DNA from: Roseiconus lacunae
Lineage (GTDB): Bacteria; Planctomycetota; Planctomycetia; Pirellulales; Pirellulaceae
Reading direction: 5' to 3'
DNA length: 64,000 bases
NCBI RefSeq assembly: GCF_008312935.1
Contig: NZ_VSZO01000053.1
Span: 310,001-374,000, forward strand
The position numbers and the translations under genes are program-made. Below, piece by piece: positions 29,865-38,801 of this stretch. Numbering within the stretch: position 1 is the first letter of the stretch; each line of letters opens with the position of its first letter. Below the pieces are notes generated by a model. It did not search any database, was not told the DNA's origin, and saw only the letters and a list, made by a program, of their open reading frames with translations.

Positions 29865-30458
29865 TTAGCCAGCGTACTCGGCGCCGAAGAATTCTTTGCT
29901 GTCGTCGACATTTGGCTTGATGGTTCGCGAACCTTCCTGCCAGTTCGCCGGGCAGACTTCGCCGTTCTCTTCGAAGTATTGCAGAGCCTTCACCATCCGG
30001 AGTGCTTCATCGACGCTGCGTCCGAGCGGCAGGTCATTGACGACTTGGTGGCGGACAACGCCTTCTTTGTCGATCAAGAACAAGCCACGAAGTGCGACAC
30101 CACCATCAAGCAAGACGTCGTAGTCACGCGAAATTTGCTTGCTGAGGTCAGAGACCAACGGGTAAGCCGTCTTGCCAATTCCGCCTTCGTTGCGGCTGGT
30201 GTTCGTCCATGCCAAGTGCGTGAAATGACTGTCGATCGAAACGCCGAGAATTTGAACGCCCAATTTGGCGAAATCAGCTTCACGCTCTGAAAAGGCGATG
30301 ATTTCGGTGGGGCATACGAAAGTGAAATCCAATGGCCAGAAGAAAAGCAAGACGTACTTGCCTTTGTAATCGCTCAATGAAACTTCTTTGAATTGCCCAT
30401 CGGGCATAACCGCTTGTGCTTTGAAGTCAGGGGCTTGCTGGGCGACTAAAACGCTCAT
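29865..30458 (-). CDS. 2-Cys peroxiredoxin (AhpC/Prx1 type)
   Basis: 197 residues, the normal family length. The peroxidatic Cys is C49 in the FTFVCPTE motif and the resolving Cys is C169 in GEVCPANW, so this is a typical 2-Cys enzyme that reduces hydrogen peroxide and organic peroxides through a disulfide-linked dimer, recycled by thioredoxin or AhpF-like partners (none in the window). The C-terminus after C169 is about 28 residues, as in peroxide-sensitive Prx1-type enzymes. Cytoplasmic. No regulator such as OxyR is adjacent. Confidence 0.95.
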   Translation of the reverse strand: MSVLVAQQAPDFKAQAVMPDGQFKEVSLSDYKGKYVLLFFWPLDFTFVCPTEIIAFSEREADFAKLGVQILGVSIDSHFTHLAWTNTSRNEGGIGKTAYPLVSDLSKQISRDYDVLLDGGVALRGLFLIDKEGVVRHQVVNDLPLGRSVDEALRMVKALQYFEENGEVCPANWQEGSRTIKPNVDDSKEFFGAEYAG

Positions 30459-30626
30459 GGACTTTGCTCAGGTGTTGAGTGGCGGAAAAATTCATGCTCG
30501 TCGCGACATCGGGAAAGTGATTCTTCGATGCCAACGGAACGTTTGATTCGTCCAACACTATCGAGCAGCTAGTCCGATCCGGCAAGCCGTCAGAAAAAAA
30601 TACGCCCACGGGGCTTCTCCGCCCGA

Positions 30627-30642
30627 TCGGCTGAAGAGCCGA
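30627..30642. other. Perfect short hairpin upstream of the peroxiredoxin gene
   Basis: TCGGCT-GAAG-AGCCGA, a 6-bp stem with a 4-base loop, about 170 bases upstream of the peroxiredoxin start and about 100 bases after the stop of the EF-hand gene (30742), so it may be that gene's transcript end. Confidence 0.35.
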
Positions 30643-30741
30643 ACCCAACCCAGTCGATCTCGACGAAGAACCAGGGAACAGGAAAACTAGAGAACAGCGG
30701 ATTGGCCCCTCATGCGTGAGTCACCGCAAAGTGGGTGAGGC

Positions 30742-31602
30742 TTATTCAGCCGGTGGGCGACGCGGACGCTCGCCCCCGGGGGTGTCCTCACCAGAACTTG
30801 GACCGCGGCGGCGGTCCATTGCCCGACGACTTTGCATCGCCTTTAGCAACTCATCGCGAGACAATTTGCCGTCGTCATTCTGGTCAGCTCGCTCGACAAT
30901 CCGTGACATCCACTGTGGCAATTCATCCTCGGAAAGCAAACCGTCGTCGTTTTTGTCTTGCCGCATCATGCGGTCGACGATTTGGGTAGGGTCACCGCCT
31001 CGACCAAAGTCTCCACCGCGGAACATTCCCGGTCCTCTTCCACGAGCCTCATCGCCATCCCGCGGGCCTCTGCCTTCGGGACCTCTGCCTTCGGGACCTC
31101 TGCCTTCGGGACCTCTGCCTTCGGGACCTCTGCCTTCGGGACCTCTGCCTTCGGGACCTCTGCCACGCATCCTTTCGTCGGTCGGGGGGCCCATGTCCGC
31201 CGGACGCAGTTCCGCGAAGTCAATTTTCCCGTCCTTGTTGCGGTCGAGTGTTTTCAGAGCCGTGGCCGCATTGCTGATTTCTGATTCGGAGATTTCGCCG
31301 TCGCGATCGGCATCAAGCGCCGCAACGATTGGCAACCGCAGCAGCATCTGTTGGCCTCGCATCGGTCCACCGGGGCCACCAAACCCAGGCCGACCCTCTC
31401 TTAACCCACCTTCTCTGGGATCACCATCCCGGGGACCGCGAGGCCGACGGGGCCGACTTTCGTCACGAGGTGTCTTTTCCAAGCGAGATTCGTCCTGTGC
31501 ATCCTGTCCACGGGCCGGTTCCGACGCAGTACTCAGGCTGATCGCCAAACCCGCCATACCGCACATCGTCACGCGCCAGAACTTTTTGCTGCTTCGTTTC
31601 AT
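30742..31602 (-). CDS. Secreted EF-hand calcium-binding protein with Gly/Arg/Pro repeat linker
   Basis: 286 residues. A signal peptide (basic start, then VTMCGMAGLAISLSTAS...ARGQ) indicates export. Four EF-hand loops of the D-x-(D/N)-x-DG type are visible: DADRDGEISESE, DRNKDGKIDFAE, DKNDDGLLSEDE and DQNDDGKLSRDE, arranged as two pairs. Between the pairs lies a low-complexity linker made of six copies of the pentapeptide EGRGP, encoded by a 15-bp tandem repeat, flanked by further Gly/Arg-rich sequence. The strong positive charge and Gly/Pro content suggest a disordered linker. Such proteins are common in planctomycetes; the role is unknown, probably calcium-dependent binding at the cell surface. 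It is divergent from the CPXCG gene. Confidence 0.8.
   Translation of the reverse strand: MKRSSKKFWRVTMCGMAGLAISLSTASEPARGQDAQDESRLEKTPRDESRPRRPRGPRDGDPREGGLREGRPGFGGPGGPMRGQQMLLRLPIVAALDADRDGEISESEISNAATALKTLDRNKDGKIDFAELRPADMGPPTDERMRGRGPEGRGPEGRGPEGRGPEGRGPEGRGPEGRGPRDGDEARGRGPGMFRGGDFGRGGDPTQIVDRMMRQDKNDDGLLSEDELPQWMSRIVERADQNDDGKLSRDELLKAMQSRRAMDRRRGPSSGEDTPGGERPRRPPAE
31067..31164 (-). repeat. 15-bp tandem repeat inside the EF-hand gene
   Basis: Six uninterrupted, identical units of CCTCTGCCTTCGGGA from 31067 to 31156, plus a partial unit. On the coding strand each unit encodes one EGRGP pentapeptide, so copy-number change keeps the frame. Confidence 0.95.
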
Positions 31603-31807
31603 AATTTGATTCCTACCGGCAACTGAATTTCACCAAAGACAAGCGAGCTGAAAAGGTGACGGCATGATACAATTCCGGAGTGTCGAAACCGGCCCGGATG
31701 TTCAACCGTCTACTTCGTACAACACTGGTTTGACGTTGTGGTTTCGCCTTATCGGCATGGTATTGCGGGACAAATTTTCATTCCCTGTGAATCAACAATG
31801 GTGCCCC

Positions 31808-32026
31808 ATGGATGAATCGCCCCTCCCAGAGACCTTTGATGGCGAAGGCAGTTATATTTGCGAGAACTGCGGCGAAGAAATTGTGATTCCGCTCGATCCG
31901 ATCGAAGGCGGCTCGCAAAACTATGTCGAGGATTGCCCCGTCTGTTGCACGCCAATGGTCATCCACGTCAATTTCGAAGGCGCTCATGCGATCGTGTGGG
32001 CAGAGTCGGAGCAAGATCGGTTCTGA
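31808..32026 (+). CDS. CPXCG motif-containing cysteine-rich protein
   Basis: 72 residues from the ATG at 31808. The frame is open upstream to 31664, but the family is normally 60-75 residues and the extra 48 residues show no conservation-like features, so the inner start is preferred. Two CxxC knuckles, CENCGEE and CPVCCTPM, about 33 residues apart form a likely single zinc ribbon, followed by the acidic C-terminus typical of this family. Function of the family is unknown; it is widespread in proteobacteria and planctomycetes. Cytoplasmic. Single gene. Confidence 0.8.
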   Translation: MDESPLPETFDGEGSYICENCGEEIVIPLDPIEGGSQNYVEDCPVCCTPMVIHVNFEGAHAIVWAESEQDRF

Positions 32027-32379
32027 GCAAACCGCTGGGACAACCCAACCGAACGCTTCACCGCTTTCGCAGATACTTCTGCCTCCTTTGCCAGTCGGGA
32101 CTAACATGACAAGGTGGTTGAACCCACTTCGAAATCTTGTTTCGTGCTTCGACCATCTTAAATTTTCGGTTTCGGCTCATCAGCCGACGGGCGTTCGTCC
32201 CGGTTAATGCACCGAAACCGTGGCTAACGCCATGCGGCGAATCCTGATTTGAATTGTTGACAAAACCTAAGTTAAATCTGCGAAGCAGATAGTGCTCGAT
32301 CCGACGTTTGACAAGGCACTCGCTTGATTCGAGGCGCCGTCGTTTTCTTATTTACCAGCTCTACACAGAATAACACTCG
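32027..32379. other. Intergenic region, 353 bases, with a dispersed repeat
   Basis: Contains the dispersed repeat at 32180-32243. The rest, including the AT-richer stretch before the SelA-like start, has no recognisable gene or clear promoter. Confidence 0.5.
32180..32243 (+). repeat. Dispersed intergenic repeat, copy A
   Basis: Begins TCAGCCGACGGGCGTT and ends in GTGGCTAACGCCATGCGGCG; it aligns along its whole length with 47283-47348. The repeat carries short inverted segments (CCGGTT near the middle, AACCG further on), so it may fold. Confidence 0.7.
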
Positions 32380-33723
32380 ATGCGTTTACCACCTTGGGCC
32401 GCTCAAGCGATTCGAAATGGCGTTGCCGACGTTGCCCGCAAGGCCAGCGATCCCGAGACGATCAAGAAGGTTCGCCAACAGGCGACTGAATTACTTCGCG
32501 ACCTCCCCGATAACGCGTCCCGGAGCTTCGACAATGCATCGAAAAGCATCGATGCGATTGTGAAAACAGCGTCCGATACGGCTCGAGACGCTTTTGATCA
32601 GGGCCGCGCGACGATCCTACGTTGGTCGGAGCGTGAACATGACATTGCCTCCGTTTGTTACAACGCGTCGGGAACGTTACTGCATCGCTACGGTAGTGGC
32701 GTTCCTGTCAGTGACCGAGTTTTGCAACTCGGGGCTGATTTGTTGCGGGGCGATTGCCTGAACGAAAACGCCGATCGGCAAATCGCCGATTCGCTGACCA
32801 GGCAACTCGATCTTCACCATCATCGACTACTCGTTGCGACCAACCTCGATGCGGCCGTCCGTTCGATTGCTTCGTTAATTGACCGAAGTGACCAATCACC
32901 GCGCGAAATCATCATCCATCGCGCACACGCGGTCCGATTGCCGTCGGGAATTCCACTGCCCGATCTTTTTGATGGACATGACGTCAAGCAATGCGGTGGC
33001 GTCGACTCGGTCGTGCCAGAGGACTTTCGGTGCAACGATCACTCCATCATCGTCATGGCAGACGATGGCAAGCAGCCGCTCGAACCGATCGAGTTCCCTG
33101 GCTCATCCCCCATCCGAATCGCGGTGTTGCCGACCGCGACGATCGATTCCCAGTTTGACAACGTGCCTAGCGTTAAGTCACTATTGAAATCTGGGTTTGA
33201 TGTCGTGATCACCGCTGGCGGAACACTGACCGGTGGACCGTCGGCGGGATTGATCGCGGGCAAGACGTCGCTCCTTGAATCGATCGAATCAAGTGTACTA
33301 TGGAACTTCGCGGCTGCCCATCGTTCGATCGCAGCGATGACGCTCGCGTCAATGACCAATCCGTCAGGCCCGCTACAAGTCTTGATGGAAACCGGTGAAG
33401 AGAACCTACGCAGTCGGTCCGAGCGGATGGCCACACGCTTGACCGCAAGTGAAGAGATCGCGACTTGTCAAATCGGCAATGCCCCGGCAGTGCTTGTGGA
33501 CGGGAAGCGATGGTCGCTCCCTTCACGTCAACTCCGTTTGCGACACGTTAACAAGTCGTCGGAAACGTGGGCGGCGGAATTGTTGGATGCTTCCCCGGCA
33601 CTGATCACCTCAGTTGATGGTGAAGACTTGCTGGTCGATTTGCGCTGGATTCCGGCTTCGTCGGACAGTGTTGTTACGGAGATCATTGCCCCGCCAAGTT
33701 CGTCCTCCACGACGTTGCCGTAG
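32380..33723 (+). CDS. SelA-like (selenocysteine synthase family) protein lacking the PLP lysine
   Basis: 447 residues, close to the ~460 of SelA. Family features: YNASGTLLHRYGSGVP at about 92-107, corresponding to the INATGVVLHTNLGRAP region of SelA; AGGTLTGGPSAGLIAG at about 279-294, corresponding to the SGDKLLGGPQAGIIVG motif; and VDGEDLLVDLRWI near the end, like the DLRT region. In the second motif the lysine that binds pyridoxal phosphate is Thr (T282), so normal PLP catalysis is not expected. The N-terminal ~75 residues form a charged helical stretch. Alternative relatives are SelA-fold enzymes such as DgaE-like lyases, which also need this Lys. No selB, selC or selD is in the window. 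The convergent caspase-like gene ends 34 bases away. Role unknown: possibly a scaffold or regulator. Confidence 0.72.
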   Translation: MRLPPWAAQAIRNGVADVARKASDPETIKKVRQQATELLRDLPDNASRSFDNASKSIDAIVKTASDTARDAFDQGRATILRWSEREHDIASVCYNASGTLLHRYGSGVPVSDRVLQLGADLLRGDCLNENADRQIADSLTRQLDLHHHRLLVATNLDAAVRSIASLIDRSDQSPREIIIHRAHAVRLPSGIPLPDLFDGHDVKQCGGVDSVVPEDFRCNDHSIIVMADDGKQPLEPIEFPGSSPIRIAVLPTATIDSQFDNVPSVKSLLKSGFDVVITAGGTLTGGPSAGLIAGKTSLLESIESSVLWNFAAAHRSIAAMTLASMTNPSGPLQVLMETGEENLRSRSERMATRLTASEEIATCQIGNAPAVLVDGKRWSLPSRQLRLRHVNKSSETWAAELLDASPALITSVDGEDLLVDLRWIPASSDSVVTEIIAPPSSSSTTLP

Positions 33724-33757
33724 ATCGCAGTGGGATCTCAAGTCGCGGCAATCTGAT

Positions 33758-36700
33758 TCATCGGCTATCGATATCGATCGAGACGTTTCCTTCGGCGTAC
33801 AGCGTACTCCCCGTTTTGATTTCTTCACTGTCAGTGACCGAAAGCTTCACATTGGTCGCCACGTCGGAGTATTCGAATTCGCGGACGACGACACGCAAAT
33901 CGTCATAGATCACCGTTGCCGACTTTTCGGGTAGCGGCGAGGGGAGCACACGGACGGTCGCCAGAGTTCGCTCATCACGGTAAGCCTCGGTCACGACGAC
34001 CGATAAGTTTCCGTCGTCCTTGATCGTTTTTTCGGTTCGAAAGCTCACCCCAGGGATCGATTCGATCGTTATCGCTTTCGCTTCTGAGACGCTTAGCGGT
34101 GCGCCCTCGAGAGGCCTGTCAGCGAATCGCATCCAGGCCTTCACATCGACCTGGTCAAACTGTTGTGGGAAATTATCAATCTTGCACAATAGGATCGGAA
34201 TCGGTTGTCCGGCTTTGAATTCAGGAAGTCCAAAGAACGAGACTTGTTGACGTCCTTGTTGACGACGCTGACGATCGATCCCGCGGACCTCGATCCAGAC
34301 GTCTGACGGACGCGGCGTAAACTTTCCGTCCGAACGGTTATTCGTCGCGCTCTCGATCGCAATCTGCAAAGCCAATTGCCGATTGAATCGTTTTCCCATC
34401 GGACCGGAATGAACAATGAATCGCGCCGCGTCCGCCTTTTCCGTCTGTAAGCGATCTCGAATCAAGGAACCTTGATATTCGAACGGCCGGTGAACGAGCC
34501 TCGTTTCGTCCAGTTGCAACTCAAATCGTTCGCCGCCTTCGACACGAACCTCCGACGATTCATCGATTGGAGCCCCCGAATCAGGCACGACCGCACGAAT
34601 CGAGTATCGTTCGGCGGGCAAAACGGGTTGGTTTGCCACGGCGTCTGCTCCATCGGGAGGCCATGTTGCGATCGAGATCAGGTCTCCGAATGCTGCTTCG
34701 CGGCTTGCCGGCTGTCGACGGCGCTGCCAAGTGACGACCGGTTTGATGCTGATGTCCTGCAGGTATCGAAGCAACGATTGTCCGTCTGCCGCATCAAGTA
34801 CTTTGGCATGCGGGAATTGACGACGCAGTTCGGTGTCTTGGTCAAGGTACTTGACGATCGTCAGTTGGATATCGTCGCGACGACTATTGGCGAGGTTGAT
34901 CGCAAGGTTGCTTCCGTCGTTGACCACCAAATCAGGCGTGGAAACCACTTTTGGTTTTCCATCGGTGAGCACGATGATGTGACCCGGCTTTGTCCCAAGC
35001 GTTTCATAGGCTTTTTGGATCGCCAGGTAGGTCGGCGTGACACCGATCGCACCAAGATCGTTGATTTCGTTTTTCAAGGCATCCAAATGGTCTGTATCAA
35101 CTGGGCTCGTTTGACGGACCAAGCGGACATCGAAATTCGGATTGTAGCGAACGCCTTCGTTAGCGCGGATCAAACCGACCGGAGTACGGCGTCCGTCGCG
35201 TAGTTCTTCGACGGCAAGTTGTTGCTCACCGTTGTCGATGACCGGAAAGATCTGCCCTTGTTTCTCTACAAACCCGAAGCGGCTACCGAAAACTATGAGG
35301 CCAACCTCAACCTGCGGATCGAGGCCATTGAGGAACTGAATCAAAGCATTACGGGCGACATCAAGACGCGACAATCCACTTCCGGCCGTCGAGGTTCGCA
35401 TCGAACCCGAGCAATCAACGACCAACAACAACCGTTCCGGCTCTTTTAAAGTTCTCGTCACCCTCGCGATCGGGGGGCCATAGTCGGCTCGCTCATAAAC
35501 CAAACGTCGGCCACCGACCAGATCGTTGACCTTGATCTGTCCGCCACGACGGAGTCCTCGAAAAAAGAGATCGACGTTAAATGCGCTTGCGTCATCAGGG
35601 AGCTGCTTCGGAAAGCGTAGCCCGATCGATAGTCGTTGCTGTTTCGAATCGGCGAGTGCTTTGGTGGTCGTCTGACCTGACTCGGGCGATGCGAGGGTGA
35701 CGATGCCCGGTGGCAGTGAGTCTGGCACCGTCATGAAAAACGCGATCTCGCGGTCGGCGACGAACTTGAGCAACGTTCCGTCACGAAGGTCTTCCGACGG
35801 TTCCGGACGCAGGGTCTGAACAGACTCGATCGCTGCTTTGGTCGATCGCACGCGTTGATTCAGGTCCTGTCCCGATAGTTTGGCAGGCAGGTCACCGTAA
35901 AACACATTTTGATTTCGCGACCCCAGTAGCTGATCGGCTGCGAAGACACAAAACGCTCGGTCGCCCGGTTTCGCTTGGCACCAAAGCTCGTCAAGCGTTC
36001 GCCGGGCGTGGTCGTTTAGAAATAGCTGTTGATCGAGTTCGAACCTTGCCCGGCCGATTTCTGCGACTTCGCGAGGCGAGTGACTAAACAGAACCGTACA
36101 ACCACGCAGGACCGTGTCCCATTGCGCAAGCGATCGACGCGCCTCGGCCAAGTCGGCTCCCGCCGCGAGTCGATCCACCGGTGACTGACGTACCGTGTCG
36201 GTGTGTAGGTTGCGATCCAATTCACCACGCACCAAAGTCGCAACTAACTTTCGAAATTCACCGCCGCGGTTGTGAAACGTTTGTACCAAATCGGAGCTTT
36301 GCTGCGCCGTATCGTTTGCCGACGCGATCCTTGAAGATTCATCGGGTTCGAGTTGATTCGAATCGGCCACGGAGGTTAATGGCTGGCTCACGGTGGCGAG
36401 CCAATGATCCCAAAAGTGTCGCCCTTCGATGGCCATCCACTGCCAGACTTGGTCTTCACTGGCCGGTATCTGGGTCAGCTTGACATCCCTGCGGGTTTGA
36501 TCGATCGCCGTTTTATCTGCACGAATTAACTCGCAGAGCCGTTGTTGGATGCGGTTTCTGTCGAACGCATCGTCGACTCCGGTGCCGTGCAATAACGCCA
36601 GCACTTGCCGAAGCCCGCGGGCGTCACCTGCTTTTCTTTCGACCGCCTTTGCGATCCGATACTTCAATCGTCCGACGACGGCGTCCATCGCTTTGTCGGC

Positions 36701-38776
36701 ATCCGCATCGGCCGCTTCGATCAACCGAGCATACTTCTCAAAGGATTCGATTGAGCTTTCACGAGGCAGACGCAAGGCCTCGATCAGTTTCCGTGTAGCC
36801 TCGGTTGCCGCCCGCAATGAAACGCGACTTTGATCGTCTCGCAATTGTTCTTGCTGTGAAAACGCATCGATATCAGTCAGCAAGGTTTCGCCAATTCGTG
36901 GCAAGCGATGCAACATTTCATCGCGACGATCAATCGCTGTCGCAATCCGACCGGCAGCGTCGGCGAGTTGCTCGATTTGTGGCCGCACGGTTTCGTCCCA
37001 GCGATTGATTCCTAAGGCTTGAGAATGAGACGAATCGGCGAACAGTTGATCCAAGCACCGCAGTCGATCCGAATTCAGTTCATCGTACCGACCACGAACC
37101 CAATGATTGACTCTTAAATCTCCTGAGAACAAAACCTCACGGATCTGACGTTGTGAACGGAAAACAAGGTCACGTTGCGATGGCGATAGGTGCTGCAAAT
37201 CGTCTGACGCCAACAGACGAATCAAATGCCCTTCCAAAAATTGCGCGGATCGGGCATCGCCGGCAAGTCCCAGTTTTTCGAGCAGTGAATCGGCAAGTTT
37301 GATCGCCGATGATTCGAATCGATTCTCCTCAATCCACTGCAGCAGAAATCGTGTCGCTGCGGTCGAACGAAGAGGGATTTGTACGGCGGCCACATCGGGC
37401 TTTTTATTCCAGGCCTGAATTGTCGCGGTCAGTTCCGGGGTCGGTGGAGCGATCGGGTGGAAGTAGTCTCGGAGTTCTAGTTCACTTAGTAACATTTCCT
37501 TAGGAAGTGTCGGCGAACCGTTTTCAAACTTCGTCAAGTCGGCGCCGCATTGCGAAAGCAACGCGTTAAAGTCATCCCGATAGTTGCGTCCTGCCAACAC
37601 GAGTTGATCCAACCTTGCCAGACGCTTTTCGAGAGCAGCCCAACCGAGCGGATCGAATGCGAGCGGCGAATGACGCTGCTGGGACAACCGATTGTGACGT
37701 TTCCAGAGCTGATTGATTTGCTCAAAGTCGACTTGTAACTGATCAACATTGACTGCCGGCAACGCGGCAATCCTGCGTTTCGCCGGTTGATTGATCAAAG
37801 CCCATGCGCGATTTGCGTCGCCAATTAATTTCGGCGACTGCGCGGCGTCCCAGATCACTGCCGCCGAGGTTCGGACGCGAGTTCCAATGTAGTCGGCAAC
37901 TTCGCCGAGTGTCACGACCGCATTTTCATCTCGGTCTGCGGAGCCGGTCAGGGCATCGACCATCGCCGCCGCAAACAGTCCTTGCCCTTGTCGCGGATCC
38001 CACCAACTGCGTTGCCCGCGATCGGCCGAAAGCACGACCGAGATGCGATCTGGTGCACGGTTGACGATTTGTTCGCAAGCCTCCGCGAAAGATTCCGTGA
38101 ACTGCCCCCAGTCCCACTGAGGTCCGACGCGCGCCGCATCGATAAACATGACGACTTTCAAGCCACGCGACGCATAACGATGTCCATCGAGCGCGGTTTC
38201 GACGGCCAAAAATAGCTCTTCGAACGCGACCCAGGAGTCGCGGTTGTCGGCGCGACTGTCCCCGGTTGCCAAGAACGGTTTGCCGCCGTCAACGAATCCG
38301 TGCGCACTCAAATAAACCATCAGCATGTCGCCGTTGGGGCCGCCCGGTGTCGCACCGGCAATCGGGTCAACGATCTGATTGACAAGTTTGTCTTCACCCA
38401 TCACGCCCGAACAATATCGCGGGTCGCTGATCAGTTTGACGTTTTCGTCCGGAGCATTCGGACCGCCTTGAAACCAAGCTTGCAATAAGTCGACGTCTTC
38501 GGCCGCGTAAGGATTCGGCGATGTATACAGAGGACTATCGACCGCTCGAGAACCCGACGACGAAACGACCGAGACAATCAGCGGAACTTTCAGGCTCGGC
38601 TTTCGAAGCAATACGAAAAGAAGGACGATCGCCAACGCCACCGCGAAAGTCGTCAGCAAACTCACGCGAAACAATAGTTTTCGACGTTCGCGTCCGCGAC
38701 TACCAAACTCGTTTTCTTGACGGACCGGTCCGGTTTTCGACCGTCGCCAACCGGCGCGTTGACTGGCTTTTGCCAT
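33758..38776 (-). CDS. Membrane-anchored protein with inactive caspase-like domain and von Willebrand A domain
   Basis: 1672 residues. A basic N-terminus precedes one membrane helix (LLTTFAVALAIVLLFVLL, about 40-57), placing the bulk outside the cytoplasm. Residues about 63-320 match the caspase/metacaspase (C14) plan: a beta strand, the catalytic His in YLSAHGF (H159), and the strand ending in FIDAARVG, where the DxC(x)SG cysteine is Ala (A215). The domain is therefore probably non-catalytic. A long helical, Arg/Leu-rich middle (about 330-1050) has no recognised domain. A VWA domain follows (about 1113-1330) with an intact metal site: DCSGSM (D1121), a TPT threonine and LTDG. The C-terminal ~300 residues look beta-rich. 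The combination suggests a surface-exposed protein-binding or signalling scaffold. Starts upstream of a recombinase remnant; single gene. Confidence 0.8.
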   Translation of the reverse strand: MAKASQRAGWRRSKTGPVRQENEFGSRGRERRKLLFRVSLLTTFAVALAIVLLFVLLRKPSLKVPLIVSVVSSSGSRAVDSPLYTSPNPYAAEDVDLLQAWFQGGPNAPDENVKLISDPRYCSGVMGEDKLVNQIVDPIAGATPGGPNGDMLMVYLSAHGFVDGGKPFLATGDSRADNRDSWVAFEELFLAVETALDGHRYASRGLKVVMFIDAARVGPQWDWGQFTESFAEACEQIVNRAPDRISVVLSADRGQRSWWDPRQGQGLFAAAMVDALTGSADRDENAVVTLGEVADYIGTRVRTSAAVIWDAAQSPKLIGDANRAWALINQPAKRRIAALPAVNVDQLQVDFEQINQLWKRHNRLSQQRHSPLAFDPLGWAALEKRLARLDQLVLAGRNYRDDFNALLSQCGADLTKFENGSPTLPKEMLLSELELRDYFHPIAPPTPELTATIQAWNKKPDVAAVQIPLRSTAATRFLLQWIEENRFESSAIKLADSLLEKLGLAGDARSAQFLEGHLIRLLASDDLQHLSPSQRDLVFRSQRQIREVLFSGDLRVNHWVRGRYDELNSDRLRCLDQLFADSSHSQALGINRWDETVRPQIEQLADAAGRIATAIDRRDEMLHRLPRIGETLLTDIDAFSQQEQLRDDQSRVSLRAATEATRKLIEALRLPRESSIESFEKYARLIEAADADADKAMDAVVGRLKYRIAKAVERKAGDARGLRQVLALLHGTGVDDAFDRNRIQQRLCELIRADKTAIDQTRRDVKLTQIPASEDQVWQWMAIEGRHFWDHWLATVSQPLTSVADSNQLEPDESSRIASANDTAQQSSDLVQTFHNRGGEFRKLVATLVRGELDRNLHTDTVRQSPVDRLAAGADLAEARRSLAQWDTVLRGCTVLFSHSPREVAEIGRARFELDQQLFLNDHARRTLDELWCQAKPGDRAFCVFAADQLLGSRNQNVFYGDLPAKLSGQDLNQRVRSTKAAIESVQTLRPEPSEDLRDGTLLKFVADREIAFFMTVPDSLPPGIVTLASPESGQTTTKALADSKQQRLSIGLRFPKQLPDDASAFNVDLFFRGLRRGGQIKVNDLVGGRRLVYERADYGPPIARVTRTLKEPERLLLVVDCSGSMRTSTAGSGLSRLDVARNALIQFLNGLDPQVEVGLIVFGSRFGFVEKQGQIFPVIDNGEQQLAVEELRDGRRTPVGLIRANEGVRYNPNFDVRLVRQTSPVDTDHLDALKNEINDLGAIGVTPTYLAIQKAYETLGTKPGHIIVLTDGKPKVVSTPDLVVNDGSNLAINLANSRRDDIQLTIVKYLDQDTELRRQFPHAKVLDAADGQSLLRYLQDISIKPVVTWQRRRQPASREAAFGDLISIATWPPDGADAVANQPVLPAERYSIRAVVPDSGAPIDESSEVRVEGGERFELQLDETRLVHRPFEYQGSLIRDRLQTEKADAARFIVHSGPMGKRFNRQLALQIAIESATNNRSDGKFTPRPSDVWIEVRGIDRQRRQQGRQQVSFFGLPEFKAGQPIPILLCKIDNFPQQFDQVDVKAWMRFADRPLEGAPLSVSEAKAITIESIPGVSFRTEKTIKDDGNLSVVVTEAYRDERTLATVRVLPSPLPEKSATVIYDDLRVVVREFEYSDVATNVKLSVTDSEEIKTGSTLYAEGNVSIDIDSR

Positions 38777-38801
38777 TGTAAATACTGCGTCTTTCGATTC
38801 G

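Noticed and set aside
29538-30290. A 250-codon plus-strand frame opposite the peroxiredoxin gene
   Set aside because: It lies antisense to a clear 2-Cys peroxiredoxin and has no family resemblance; a shadow frame.
31067-31164. Short direct repeats as a possible CRISPR array
   Set aside because: Units are contiguous, without spacers, and in frame within a coding gene.
30716-31609. A 297-codon plus-strand frame, Pro/Ser-rich, opposite the EF-hand gene
   Set aside because: Antisense mirror of the GC-rich repeat gene; the minus strand shows signal peptide and four EF-hands.
32380-33723. Evidence for a selenocysteine pathway
   Set aside because: Only a SelA-like protein without the catalytic Lys is present; no selB, selC, selD or SECIS-like element was found, so Sec use cannot be claimed.
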